Source: an uncultured Christensenellaceae bacterium
GTDB taxonomy: Bacteria; Bacillota; Clostridia; Christensenellales; Christensenellaceae
Direction: 5' to 3'
Length of the DNA stretch: 47,708 nt
Assembly: GCA_934373295.1 (NCBI GenBank)
Contig: CAKROK010000007.1
Coordinates: 1 to 47,708, forward strand
The position numbers and the translations under genes were made by a program. Positions 41,145-47,708 of this stretch are shown one piece after another. The notes under the pieces were generated by a model. The model was not told where the DNA came from and searched no databases. It saw nothing but the letters and a program-made list of their open reading frames with translations. How positions within the stretch are numbered: position 1 is the stretch's first letter; every line of letters starts with the position of its first letter.

Positions 41145-41172
41145 AAAAGCATCAGTTATTCTGATGCTTTTT
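41145..41172 (+). terminator. Bidirectional terminator between convergent genes
   Basis: AAAAGCATCA (41145-41154) and TGATGCTTTT (41162-41171) with T-rich flanks on both strands; it overlaps the end of the acetyltransferase gene. Confidence 0.8.
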
Positions 41173-41709
41173 TATTTTCTCCCAATTATCCCGCGTAAGC
41201 ACGGTTATGTGCTCCGTGAGCGTCTTATCGGTGAGCGCCCAATAGGCGTCCTTCACCGTATAAGAATGGACAAATCCGCATTTCTTCTGAACGCCGTATG
41301 AGCGCGTGTTTCCGTCGAAATACCCGCATTTAATACATTTGAGACCGAGCATTTCAAAGCCGTAGTCTATGATGGCTCTCGCCGCCTCCGTCATTAAGCC
41401 CCGTCCCCAAAAGGGCGCACCCAGCCAGTAGCCTATCTCCGCCTCGTCAGTGTCAAGCTCTATGTTCGCCGCCTCGCCCGCCATGAGTCCGATGCAGCCT
41501 ATAGGCTCGCCGCTTTCCCTCAAACATACGGCAAACGTATTTTTCGCCGAAAAGATGTCCTTAATGACATTCTTACTTTCCTCTACGCTTTTATGCGCGG
41601 GCCAGCCGGCGGGGTTCGCGACCTTCTCATCGCTCGCGTATTTAAACAACGGCGGCGCATCGGCTTTATTCCACGGACGCAAAATCAATCGTTTAGTGTA
41701 TATCATCAA
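41152..41709 (-). CDS. RimJ/RimL-like GNAT acetyltransferase
   Basis: A 185-residue GNAT protein. It begins IYTKRLILRPW, typical of the RimJ/RimL group, and has the acetyl-CoA loop GYWLGAPFWGRGLMTEA and the C-terminal GNTRSYGVQKKCGF. These enzymes acetylate N-termini of ribosomal proteins or small amines; the substrate here is open. It follows thrS-strand orientation but is separated from thrS by a terminator. Confidence 0.83.
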   Translation of the reverse strand: MMIYTKRLILRPWNKADAPPLFKYASDEKVANPAGWPAHKSVEESKNVIKDIFSAKNTFAVCLRESGEPIGCIGLMAGEAANIELDTDEAEIGYWLGAPFWGRGLMTEAARAIIDYGFEMLGLKCIKCGYFDGNTRSYGVQKKCGFVHSYTVKDAYWALTDKTLTEHITVLTRDNWEKIKKHQNN

Positions 41710-41760
41710 ATTATCCTCGTTTTTTCATCTATATTATCCCATATCGAACATTTTTTCAAT

Positions 41761-41789
41761 AAAAAAGCGCCGAGAAAAATCCCGACGCC
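41761..41789 (-). terminator. Terminator of thrS
   Basis: Minus strand: a GCGTCGGGA / TCTCGGCGC stem with G-T pairs (41767-41788) followed by T6, 19 bases after the thrS stop. Confidence 0.75.
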
Positions 41790-41807
41790 ATGTTTGTTTT
41801 GATTTTA

Positions 41808-43709
41808 TCAGTTCTTCTTCATTTCTTCTGCGAGCATCGCCTCGAAATCGTCAAGAGCGAATGCGCCGAGGTCGCCCTCATCTCTCTTTCTCACGGAGAC
41901 GTTGCCGCTCTCAAGCTCCTTTTCGCCCACGATGACCATGTAGGGAACTCTTCCGAGCTGCGCCTCTCTTATCTTGTAGCCGATCTTCTCCGCGCGGTCG
42001 TCCACCTCGCAGCGATAGCCCAGCTCCTTGAGCTTGCCGCAAACCTCGGAGGCATAGTCGATGAACTTGTCCGATATGGGCAGCACCTTAACCTGAACGG
42101 GCGACAGCCAAAGCGGGAACTTTCCTGCGAAATGCTCTATCAATATGCCGATGAATCTCTCTATCGAGCCGAACACCACGCGGTGTATCATTATCGGGCG
42201 ATGCTTCTCGCCGTCCGCGCCGATGTACTCCGCCTCAAAGCGCTGGGGCAGCTGGAAGTCGAGCTGTATCGTGCCGCACTGCCACGTTCTTCCAAGGGAA
42301 TCCTCGAGGTGGAAGTCGATCTTCGGGCCATAGAACGCGCCGTCGCCCTCGTTTATCTCATAGGGCAGTCCCAGCTCATCAAGCGCATTTTTGAGTCCGT
42401 TGGTTGCGACCTCCCAATCCTCGTCGCTTCCCATGCTGTCCTCGGGACGGGTGGAAAGCTCGATGTGATATTTAAAGCCGAACTTGGAATAGACCTCGTC
42501 GATAAGACGAACGACGCCCTTTATCTCAGAGGGAATCTGCTCCTCGGTCATGAAGATGTGCGCGTCGTCCTGCGTGAAGCAGCGCACTCTCATGAGTCCG
42601 TGCAGCGCGCCCGACTTCTCATGCCTGTGGACGAGGCCCAACTCACCCATTCTTATGGGAAAGTCTCTGTAGCTGCGCGGCTGCATCTTATATACGAGCA
42701 TACCGCCCGGGCAGTTCATGGGCTTTATGGCGAAATCCGTGTCGTCTATCACCGTGGTGTACATGTTTTCACGATAGTGATCCCAGTGACCGGAGGTCTC
42801 CCAGAGCTGTCTGTTTAACATCATGGGCGTGGATATCTCCACATAGCCCTCTCTCGTGTGTATCTTTCTCCAATAGTCTATGAGCAGATTTTTTAATATC
42901 ATGCCCTTGGGGAGGAAGAACGGGAAGCCGGGGCCCTCATCCATGAGCGTGAACAGACCTAACTCCTTGCCCAGCTTTCTGTGGTCTCTCTTCTTCGCTT
43001 CTTCTATCATCGTGAGGTATTCATCCAGCTCGGCCTGCTTTTCAAACGCCGTCGCGTATATGCGCACGAGCATCTTGTTCTTCTCACTGCCTCTCCAGTA
43101 AGCACCGGCGCAGCTCGTTATCTTGAACGCCTTTACCTTGCCCGTGGAAGGGACGTGCGGACCGGCGCAGAGGTCGACAAAATCGCCCTGCTTATAGAAG
43201 CTGATTACCGCATCCTCGGGGAGGTCCTCTATCAGCTCAACCTTATAGGGCTCGTTCTTTTCCTTCATGAACGCGATGGCCTCTTCTCTCGGGAGCTCAA
43301 AGCGCTCGAGCGGGAGGTTCTCGTTCACTATCTTCTTCATTTCCTTTTCTATAGCGAGGAAATCAGCGGGCGTGAAAGTGCCCTCCTCTCTATCGAAATC
43401 ATAGTAAAAGCCGTTGTCGATGGCGGGGCCTATCGCGAGCTTGGTATCGGGATAAAGGCGCTTTACGGCCTGCGCAAGAACGTGCGACGCCGTATGACGC
43501 AGCGTCCAGCGGCCGTCCTCATCCGCAAATGTGAGTATCTCCACGGCCGCGTCCTCGTTAATAGGCGCCATGAGGTCGGTCAGCTCGCCGTTGACCTTCG
43601 CCGCAAGCGCCGCCTTCTTCAGCTTGTTCGAAAGCTTCGCCGCGATATCGAGCGCACATACGCCCTTTTCAAACTCGAGTACGCTTCCGTCTTTTAATGT
43701 AATGTTCAT
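41808..43709 (-). CDS. thrS: Threonyl-tRNA synthetase
   Basis: A 633-residue class II synthetase. In order: TGS domain (residues 1-60), editing domain with HTASHVLAQAV and the later Cys/His pair, catalytic core with motif 2 and the zinc ligands (MNCPGGM, HRHEKSGALHGLMRVRCF), and the C-terminal anticodon-binding domain. It charges tRNA-Thr. Expression is controlled by the T-box leader immediately upstream. Confidence 0.96.
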   Translation of the reverse strand: MNITLKDGSVLEFEKGVCALDIAAKLSNKLKKAALAAKVNGELTDLMAPINEDAAVEILTFADEDGRWTLRHTASHVLAQAVKRLYPDTKLAIGPAIDNGFYYDFDREEGTFTPADFLAIEKEMKKIVNENLPLERFELPREEAIAFMKEKNEPYKVELIEDLPEDAVISFYKQGDFVDLCAGPHVPSTGKVKAFKITSCAGAYWRGSEKNKMLVRIYATAFEKQAELDEYLTMIEEAKKRDHRKLGKELGLFTLMDEGPGFPFFLPKGMILKNLLIDYWRKIHTREGYVEISTPMMLNRQLWETSGHWDHYRENMYTTVIDDTDFAIKPMNCPGGMLVYKMQPRSYRDFPIRMGELGLVHRHEKSGALHGLMRVRCFTQDDAHIFMTEEQIPSEIKGVVRLIDEVYSKFGFKYHIELSTRPEDSMGSDEDWEVATNGLKNALDELGLPYEINEGDGAFYGPKIDFHLEDSLGRTWQCGTIQLDFQLPQRFEAEYIGADGEKHRPIMIHRVVFGSIERFIGILIEHFAGKFPLWLSPVQVKVLPISDKFIDYASEVCGKLKELGYRCEVDDRAEKIGYKIREAQLGRVPYMVIVGEKELESGNVSVRKRDEGDLGAFALDDFEAMLAEEMKKN

Positions 43710-43735
43710 ATTTTTTCTCCTTTAGTAAGTTCTCT

Positions 43736-43955
43736 ATAATAAAAAATCGCCCCTCTGTATAAGAGGGACGAGCAAAATCAAATTACCCGCGGTTCCACCC
43801 TGATTGATAAGATCCGCTTTATGGCTATATCGCGCCGCCGTCAACAGCCTCCCCGGGCGGTACATACAATCGGGCTTATGCGGCGCTCACAGCCTTGTCG
43901 CCGCTCTCTGTAAAAAGCTTATCCTCATGATGCTTAACCGTATCATCAGCCTTGA
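43736..43955 (-). promoter_or_regulatory. T-box riboswitch of thrS
   Basis: A ~220-base leader. The T-box sequence, the complement of 43781-43800, reads GGGTGGAACCGCGGGTAAT. A terminator follows: CGTCCCTCT / AGAGGGGCG with T6 at 43741-43770. The 5' part contains an AGAGAGC-type Stem I and a candidate Thr specifier codon ACC at 43859-43861 (in ATGTACCGCC). Uncharged tRNA-Thr would favour the antiterminator and turn thrS on. The T-box is certain; the specifier is inferred. Confidence 0.92.
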
Positions 43956-43962
43956 TATTTAT

Positions 43963-43991
43963 ATTATAGTTATGCCGCGCGCGCTTGTCAA
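43963..43991 (-). promoter_or_regulatory. Consensus promoter of thrS
   Basis: Minus strand: TTGACA (43986-43991), a 17-base spacer and TATAAT (43963-43968). It begins eight bases after the stop of the upstream transporter gene, with no clear terminator between, so transporter read-through into the T-box is possible. Confidence 0.88.
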
Positions 43992-43998
43992 CACATTT

Positions 43999-45264
43999 TT
44001 ATACGCCGTACATCAGCCATATGAAAATATATCCCGCAAGCACCGCGCTCAGCGTAAAGGGTATACCTATGCGGAAGAAATCGCGATTTTTTACCTCATA
44101 GCCCTCCTTGCGCAAAATGCCTATGCCCGCGATATTCGCCGATGCTCCTATTGGCGTCAGATTACCGCCCAGCGTCGCGCCGCAAAGTAGTCCGAAATAG
44201 AGCACCGTCGGGTCTATGCCCATTTTTGACGCCATACCCGCCATTACGGGCAGCATCGTCGCGACATAGGGTATGTTATCCACAAACGCGGATATGAGCA
44301 CGCTCGCGAACACGATTATTGTGTAAATCAGGAACACACTTCCTCCGAGGGACGCCAAAAGCTCCGCCAAGGCGTCTATCACGCCCATGTTCTCTATCGC
44401 GCCGATTATCACGAACAGCCCGCATAAAAGACCTATCGTCTGGAAATCTATCTCCTTTAACGGCTCGATGAGCGCGCGCGCGGATCTCTTTTTGACCGCC
44501 TCCGCTACGACGCCTATTATCATGAGCGCCATGCATATAATGCCGTTTATCGTCGAGGGCATGTTCGGAAGGAAGGACGCCGTTATCAAAAGCACGATCA
44601 TCATTAATAGCAGCACCGTGGGAAGATAGTCCGTCACCTTCGTCCGCTCCGTCGCCTCGATCTTCTGCTTATCCTTTCTGAATATCCAAAGGAGGATGAA
44701 CGCGCTTATCACCGCGCCCAGCTCCGTCGCAAAGAACATGCTCGGCTTGCCCTTATATATGAAAAAGTCGAGGAAATTCATGTTCGCCGCTCCACCTAAA
44801 AGTATGGAGGTCGTGTCCCCCACCAGCGTCGCCGCGCCCTGAAGATTTGATGAGACTGCGATAGCGATTATCACGGGCACAGGGTTTATTTTCAGCCGCT
44901 TTGAGATGGCGAGCGCAACGGGCGCTACCATGAGCACCGTCGCGACGTTATCCACAAACGCCGATATCAATCCGGCGAAAACCGCCAGCGCGACCACCGC
45001 CCATTTCACATTGGGCATTTTATCGATAAGTACATCCGCCATGAGATTGGGCATTTTACTCTCAATAAACAGCGCAACCAATCCCATAGTGCCCGCGATC
45101 ATCATTATGACGTTAAAATCGATGCTCCCAAGCACGTCGCCAATGGGCAGCATCCCCGTCGCGACAAATATGACCGCCGAGCTTAGCGCGACATACGTCC
45201 TGTATTTTGGCAATGCTATCATCAGAACATACGTCAGGGCAAAAAGTATTATCGCATAAATCAT
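43999..45264 (-). CDS. ArsB/NhaD-type ion transporter
   Basis: A 421-residue membrane protein with about 10-12 segments. It has an internal inverted duplication: SAFVDNVATVLMVAP and SAFVDNIPYVATMLP, paired with VGDTTSILLGGAANM and GGNLTPIGASANI. This is the ArsB/NhaD/CitM superfamily, which moves arsenite, Na+/H+ or organic anions. The ion cannot be told; there are no ars genes nearby, so arsenite export is unlikely. The ATG at 45264 follows GGGAGG by five bases. Confidence 0.83.
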   Translation of the reverse strand: MIYAIILFALTYVLMIALPKYRTYVALSSAVIFVATGMLPIGDVLGSIDFNVIMMIAGTMGLVALFIESKMPNLMADVLIDKMPNVKWAVVALAVFAGLISAFVDNVATVLMVAPVALAISKRLKINPVPVIIAIAVSSNLQGAATLVGDTTSILLGGAANMNFLDFFIYKGKPSMFFATELGAVISAFILLWIFRKDKQKIEATERTKVTDYLPTVLLLMMIVLLITASFLPNMPSTINGIICMALMIIGVVAEAVKKRSARALIEPLKEIDFQTIGLLCGLFVIIGAIENMGVIDALAELLASLGGSVFLIYTIIVFASVLISAFVDNIPYVATMLPVMAGMASKMGIDPTVLYFGLLCGATLGGNLTPIGASANIAGIGILRKEGYEVKNRDFFRIGIPFTLSAVLAGYIFIWLMYGV

Positions 45265-45333
45265 AATTTCCTCCCACAAATAGAGTTACAAATAGATTAT
45301 ACGACAGTTTTTTCCGGCCGAAACACATTTATG

Positions 45334-45365
45334 CAAAAAAAGAATGCCTCGATTTGAAGCATTCT
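45334..45365 (-). terminator. Terminator of the NlpC/P60 gene
   Basis: Minus strand: AGAATGC-T-TC and GA-G-GCATTCT arms (45341-45365) followed by T7, 18 bases after the stop. Confidence 0.8.
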
Positions 45366-45382
45366 TTTATAATTCGTTTGAT

Positions 45383-47314
45383 TTATCCGAGCACTCTGTA
45401 TGCCGCATAGAAGTGCGACTGCCAATAGCTCAGGCTCAGGTTGGTTATCCTTATGCAGCCGTCGCCGGAGGATGCGTCTATCATCATTCCGCCGCCCAGC
45501 GCTATGCCGACATGGTTAAGGCCGTTGCCAAAGGCGATTATGTCGCCCGCTCTTATTGAGCCCATGCTCGTTATCTTCTCATACTTGCCGTTGCCCCTCC
45601 ATCCGGAGGACGTCCAGTAGCTCTGGTTTACGCCGATGGACTTTAAGCAGTAGTATACGAATCCCGAACAGTCAAACGTGTTGGGGCCTTTGCCGCCTAA
45701 AACGTATCTGCATCCGAGCTTGCTCTTCGCCACGGATATGAGCGAACTTATGCTCTTGTTGTATTTCACCGAGCCGCCCGAGTTTCCGCCTGAATTGCCA
45801 CCGGAGTTTCCACCCTTGTTCGAGCTACCGCCGGAATTTCCGCCCTTGTTGGAGCTTCCACCGCTATTTCCCGTAGCATAGCCGCCGTTGTTCTTTTTCG
45901 CGCTGTCGGAGAACAGCACGTTCATGGTATATGTGCCGACCTTGCCGTCTGCAGTCAATCCGTTCCTGTTCTGAAACTTCTTTATGGCCGCTTCGGTGTC
46001 CGAGCCAAAGTAGCCGGTTGCGCTCTTCATGTATTTAAGCTCGACGAGCCTGTTTTGTATTCTAAGTACATCCGAGCCGGAAACGCCTAATATGAGCGCG
46101 TTCGCCTTGCCCGTGCCGTTATCCAGCAGCTCTCTCGTCGTGGGCCCTAAGAATCCGTCCGCGATGAGCGCATTCATCGTCTGGAAACGCTTTACGGCGT
46201 TGACGGTATCCTGTCCGTAGGTTCCGTCCGCTTCGGTGGTCATATATCCGAGCTTTTTCAGCCTCTTCTGATATTTTTCAACGAGCGAGCTTTGTTCGCC
46301 GTAGCTCATGAAGTTTGCCTTTGCGTCCTCGCTGTACAGCAGCTCCATCGTATCTTCGCCGACCGAGCCGTCCGCGGAAAGACCGTTCTTCTCCTGGAAC
46401 TTCTTCACCGCGGCGGCAGTCTCATCGCCGAAATGACCGGTTATCTTGTCGATATATCCCAGCTCGACGAGTCTGTCCTGAATTTCATGCACGTCGTTTC
46501 CGTCGTCGCCCTTTGTCACGGTATAGGTTTTCGCCTCATCGGAGAAGAGCAGCTTTAACGTCTTTTTGCCCGCCTTGCCCGTCTGCTTTATGCCGTTTTT
46601 GCGCTGGAAATACGTGATAGCCTGCGTCGTGGAGTTTCCGTATTTCTCCGTCGGGATATCGTCGTCCATGTAGTTTAATTCCATCAACCTCTGCTGGATC
46701 TTAGCTACAAACGGGTCTTCCATGCCGTTTTTATAGGTTATCGTCATCGGGTCCGTCGTGGGCTCGGGCGTCGCCGTGGGTTCAGCCGTGGTCACAACGG
46801 GCTTTGCCGTCGCCGTATCGGGCAGCGTCGTCACGCCGTCGGTATTGTCCGAGCCGGTGTTTTCGCCGTCTCCCGCAGAAAGGACCTCCGCCTTTGCGGG
46901 GTTGAGCTTTTCGCCGGAGGCATCCGCCTTGACCTCAGCATTGGGCGAGGCGAATATCGCAAGCAGCACCACCGCGCCCACGACGAGCGCCGTCAGACCG
47001 GCGGTGCAGGCGTATACAACGCGCCTGTCAAATTTCGAAATCCACTTTTTAAATGAACCGGCTATTCTCGATACTCCGCGCGATATCGCCGCGAACAGAC
47101 TGCCAAAGAACGCCCCGATAGTCCTGCCCACGTTTTTCATGGTCACGACAAAGGGTGAAGCGCCCCTGCGGCTCGTGCGAGTGCGCGAGGGTGCGGCGCT
47201 GCGCCGTGCGCGGCTCCTGCCTCTTGAGCTCCTGCGCCTGCGCCTGAACATCGAGCTAATCGATTCTTTGATATTTACGAAAAAGTTTCCTATCTTTTCT
47301 AAAAATTTTTGCAT
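45383..47314 (-). CDS. Membrane-anchored NlpC/P60 peptidase with peptidoglycan-binding repeats
   Basis: A 643-residue cell-wall hydrolase. Residues 24-52 are extremely Arg/Ser-rich and should be cytoplasmic; a membrane segment lies at about 99-123; then comes a Thr/Pro-rich stalk. Four peptidoglycan-binding repeats follow, each with an IQxRLxELxY-type core. A Gly/Ser/Asn linker (about residues 485-530) leads to an NlpC/P60 endopeptidase with Cys549 (FDCSGF) and His601 (LNHVGIAL). It probably cuts stem peptides during growth or division. A -10 TATAAT lies at 47345. Confidence 0.88.
   Translation of the reverse strand: MQKFLEKIGNFFVNIKESISSMFRRRRRSSRGRSRARRSAAPSRTRTSRRGASPFVVTMKNVGRTIGAFFGSLFAAISRGVSRIAGSFKKWISKFDRRVVYACTAGLTALVVGAVVLLAIFASPNAEVKADASGEKLNPAKAEVLSAGDGENTGSDNTDGVTTLPDTATAKPVVTTAEPTATPEPTTDPMTITYKNGMEDPFVAKIQQRLMELNYMDDDIPTEKYGNSTTQAITYFQRKNGIKQTGKAGKKTLKLLFSDEAKTYTVTKGDDGNDVHEIQDRLVELGYIDKITGHFGDETAAAVKKFQEKNGLSADGSVGEDTMELLYSEDAKANFMSYGEQSSLVEKYQKRLKKLGYMTTEADGTYGQDTVNAVKRFQTMNALIADGFLGPTTRELLDNGTGKANALILGVSGSDVLRIQNRLVELKYMKSATGYFGSDTEAAIKKFQNRNGLTADGKVGTYTMNVLFSDSAKKNNGGYATGNSGGSSNKGGNSGGSSNKGGNSGGNSGGNSGGSVKYNKSISSLISVAKSKLGCRYVLGGKGPNTFDCSGFVYYCLKSIGVNQSYWTSSGWRGNGKYEKITSMGSIRAGDIIAFGNGLNHVGIALGGGMMIDASSGDGCIRITNLSLSYWQSHFYAAYRVLG
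45770..45870. repeat. Tandem repeats encoding the Gly/Ser/Asn linker
   Basis: Short imperfect direct repeats of about 9-27 bases encode GGSSNKGGNS-type units of the NlpC/P60 linker. They are coding and prone to slippage, so linker length may vary between strains. Confidence 0.7.
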
Positions 47315-47344
47315 GTCATCACATCCAAGTTCTTTGATGCTTTA

Positions 47345-47373
47345 ATTATACAGCAACCCGCCGAATTTGTACA
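47345..47373 (-). promoter_or_regulatory. Promoter of the NlpC/P60 gene
   Basis: Minus strand: TGTACA (47368-47373), a 17-base spacer and TATAAT (47345-47350). The -35 box is weak. Confidence 0.55.
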
Positions 47374-47475
47374 CTCCCCCAAACGGCGCTATTCGCCGCA
47401 AAAACCTCAATTTTCACGATAACAAAGGCATTTTTCACTATTTGTTAATAAAAAGTGAATTAATCGCCGCAACGC

Positions 47476-47503
47476 AAAAACGAGGGCAAAAAGCTGCCCT
47501 CGT
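47476..47503 (-). terminator. Terminator of gap
   Basis: ACGAGGGCA (47480-47488) and TGCCCTCGT (47495-47503), followed on the minus strand by TTTT, 20 bases after the gap stop. Confidence 0.85.
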
Positions 47504-47522
47504 CCAAAAAATCGCGTTTTTA

Positions 47523-47630
47523 TTACTTTACGTTCGCAAAGTACTTTATAGTCCTTACCATCTGAGAGGTGTAGGAGTTCTCGTTGTCATACCAAGACAC
47601 GACCTGAACCTGATAGGTGTCGTCGTAGCT
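47523..47630 (-). CDS. gap: Glyceraldehyde-3-phosphate dehydrogenase, C-terminal fragment
   Basis: The last 35 codons of a glycolytic GAPDH are clear: VQVVSWYDNENSYTSQMVRT followed by IKYFANVK and a TAA at 47523-47525. Toward the 5' side homology stops abruptly at about 47630, and an in-frame TAG appears at 47634-47636. The rest of the gene is therefore not in this window, either cut by a contig end or by a real insertion. Confidence 0.85.
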   Translation of the reverse strand, partial: SYDDTYQVQVVSWYDNENSYTSQMVRTIKYFANVK

Positions 47631-47708
47631 ACGCTAAATTTTCACACATTTTTTGTGATCGTTCATAATTTCGAAACAACAGTTACAGTACCACAGCATA
47701 CCGTTGTC
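47631..47708. other. Foreign right end of the window
   Basis: These ~78 bases do not continue gap. On the minus strand they read as a Cys-rich tail (MLWYCNCCFEIMNDHKKC...) ending at the TAG next to the junction, like the C-terminus of another protein. The length equals that of the unmatched left end, which suggests an assembly overhang into a repeat. Confidence 0.5.

Noticed and set aside
41790..42818. Long open frame antisense to thrS
   Set aside because: It lies fully inside thrS on the other strand, has no ribosome-binding site or recognisable motif, and mirrors the codon pattern of thrS.
43999..45264. arsB (arsenite exporter) call
   Set aside because: The superfamily is shared by several ion transporters and there is no arsR, arsC or arsA nearby.
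45770..45870. Short direct repeats that could suggest a CRISPR array
   Set aside because: The repeats are in frame and encode the Gly/Ser/Asn linker of the NlpC/P60 protein; there are no spacers and no cas genes.

Overview
The window looks like chromosomal DNA of an anaerobic, Gram-positive member of the Clostridia, probably an uncultured gut-type lineage with moderate GC content. The reasons are strong AGGAGG ribosome-binding sites, many consensus sigma-A promoters with 17-bp spacers, a T-box leader on thrS, BioY plus a bifunctional BirA, separate secD and secF genes, and the block secD-secF-recJ-relA-dtd-MBL hydrolase-hemZ-hisS. No tRNA, rRNA, CRISPR array, complete insertion sequence or prophage was seen. 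The outermost ~75 bases at each end do not fit the genes they interrupt (a GNAT gene on the left, gap on the right), so this is probably a whole contig that ends in repeats or in chimeric joins.

Region by region. (1) 1-7450, minus strand: an accessory operon of ten closely packed genes. It holds four alpha/beta hydrolases (one with an in-frame TAA), three SAM methyltransferases, a ketopantoate-reductase-like dehydrogenase, a membrane protein and a truncated GNAT gene. A promoter with a perfect 9-bp-arm operator dyad lies upstream. No carrier protein, synthase or transporter is visible, and the product is unknown. (2) 7543-11467: a conserved small protein, a CtpA-type protease, a small P-loop ATPase, and divergent bioY/birA with BirA-box-like operators. 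(3) 11438-14526: a Crp/Fnr regulator (possibly leaderless) and a three-gene ABC importer of the NitT/TauT/SsuA type. (4) 14634-17436: a serine-palmitoyltransferase-like alpha-oxoamine synthase with an SDR reductase, resembling the first two steps of sphingoid-base synthesis, then a convergent SDR. (5) 17512-22890: a LacI-controlled sugar-acid operon containing class II aldolase, a KDG-kinase-like protein that has lost its catalytic residues, YhcH, KDPG aldolase and a 2-hydroxyacid dehydrogenase, with the divergent LacI gene and a clear operator. (6) 22928-33960: housekeeping genes (trxA, hisS, hemZ, MBL hydrolase, dtd, relA, recJ, secF, secD). (7) 34080-34360: a structured non-coding stretch of stacked hairpins ending in a terminator. 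(8) 34384-36558: a TetR gene in an operon with one intact SDR and one catalytically degenerate SDR paralogue. (9) 36563-41790: mtnN, a HIRAN protein, a WYL regulator, an FAD-Rieske oxidoreductase, a flavodoxin-fold reductase and a RimJ-like acetyltransferase. (10) 41761-47630: thrS with its T-box, an ArsB/NhaD-type transporter, a membrane-anchored NlpC/P60 cell-wall hydrolase, and the 3' end of gap.

The most unusual items are the hydrolase-methyltransferase operon, the apparent pseudokinase inside a complete sugar-acid operon, the sphingoid-base-like gene pair in a Firmicute, the active/degenerate SDR pair, and the structured non-coding element near 34.2 kb. All functional calls come from reading motifs and family resemblance; no database search was run.
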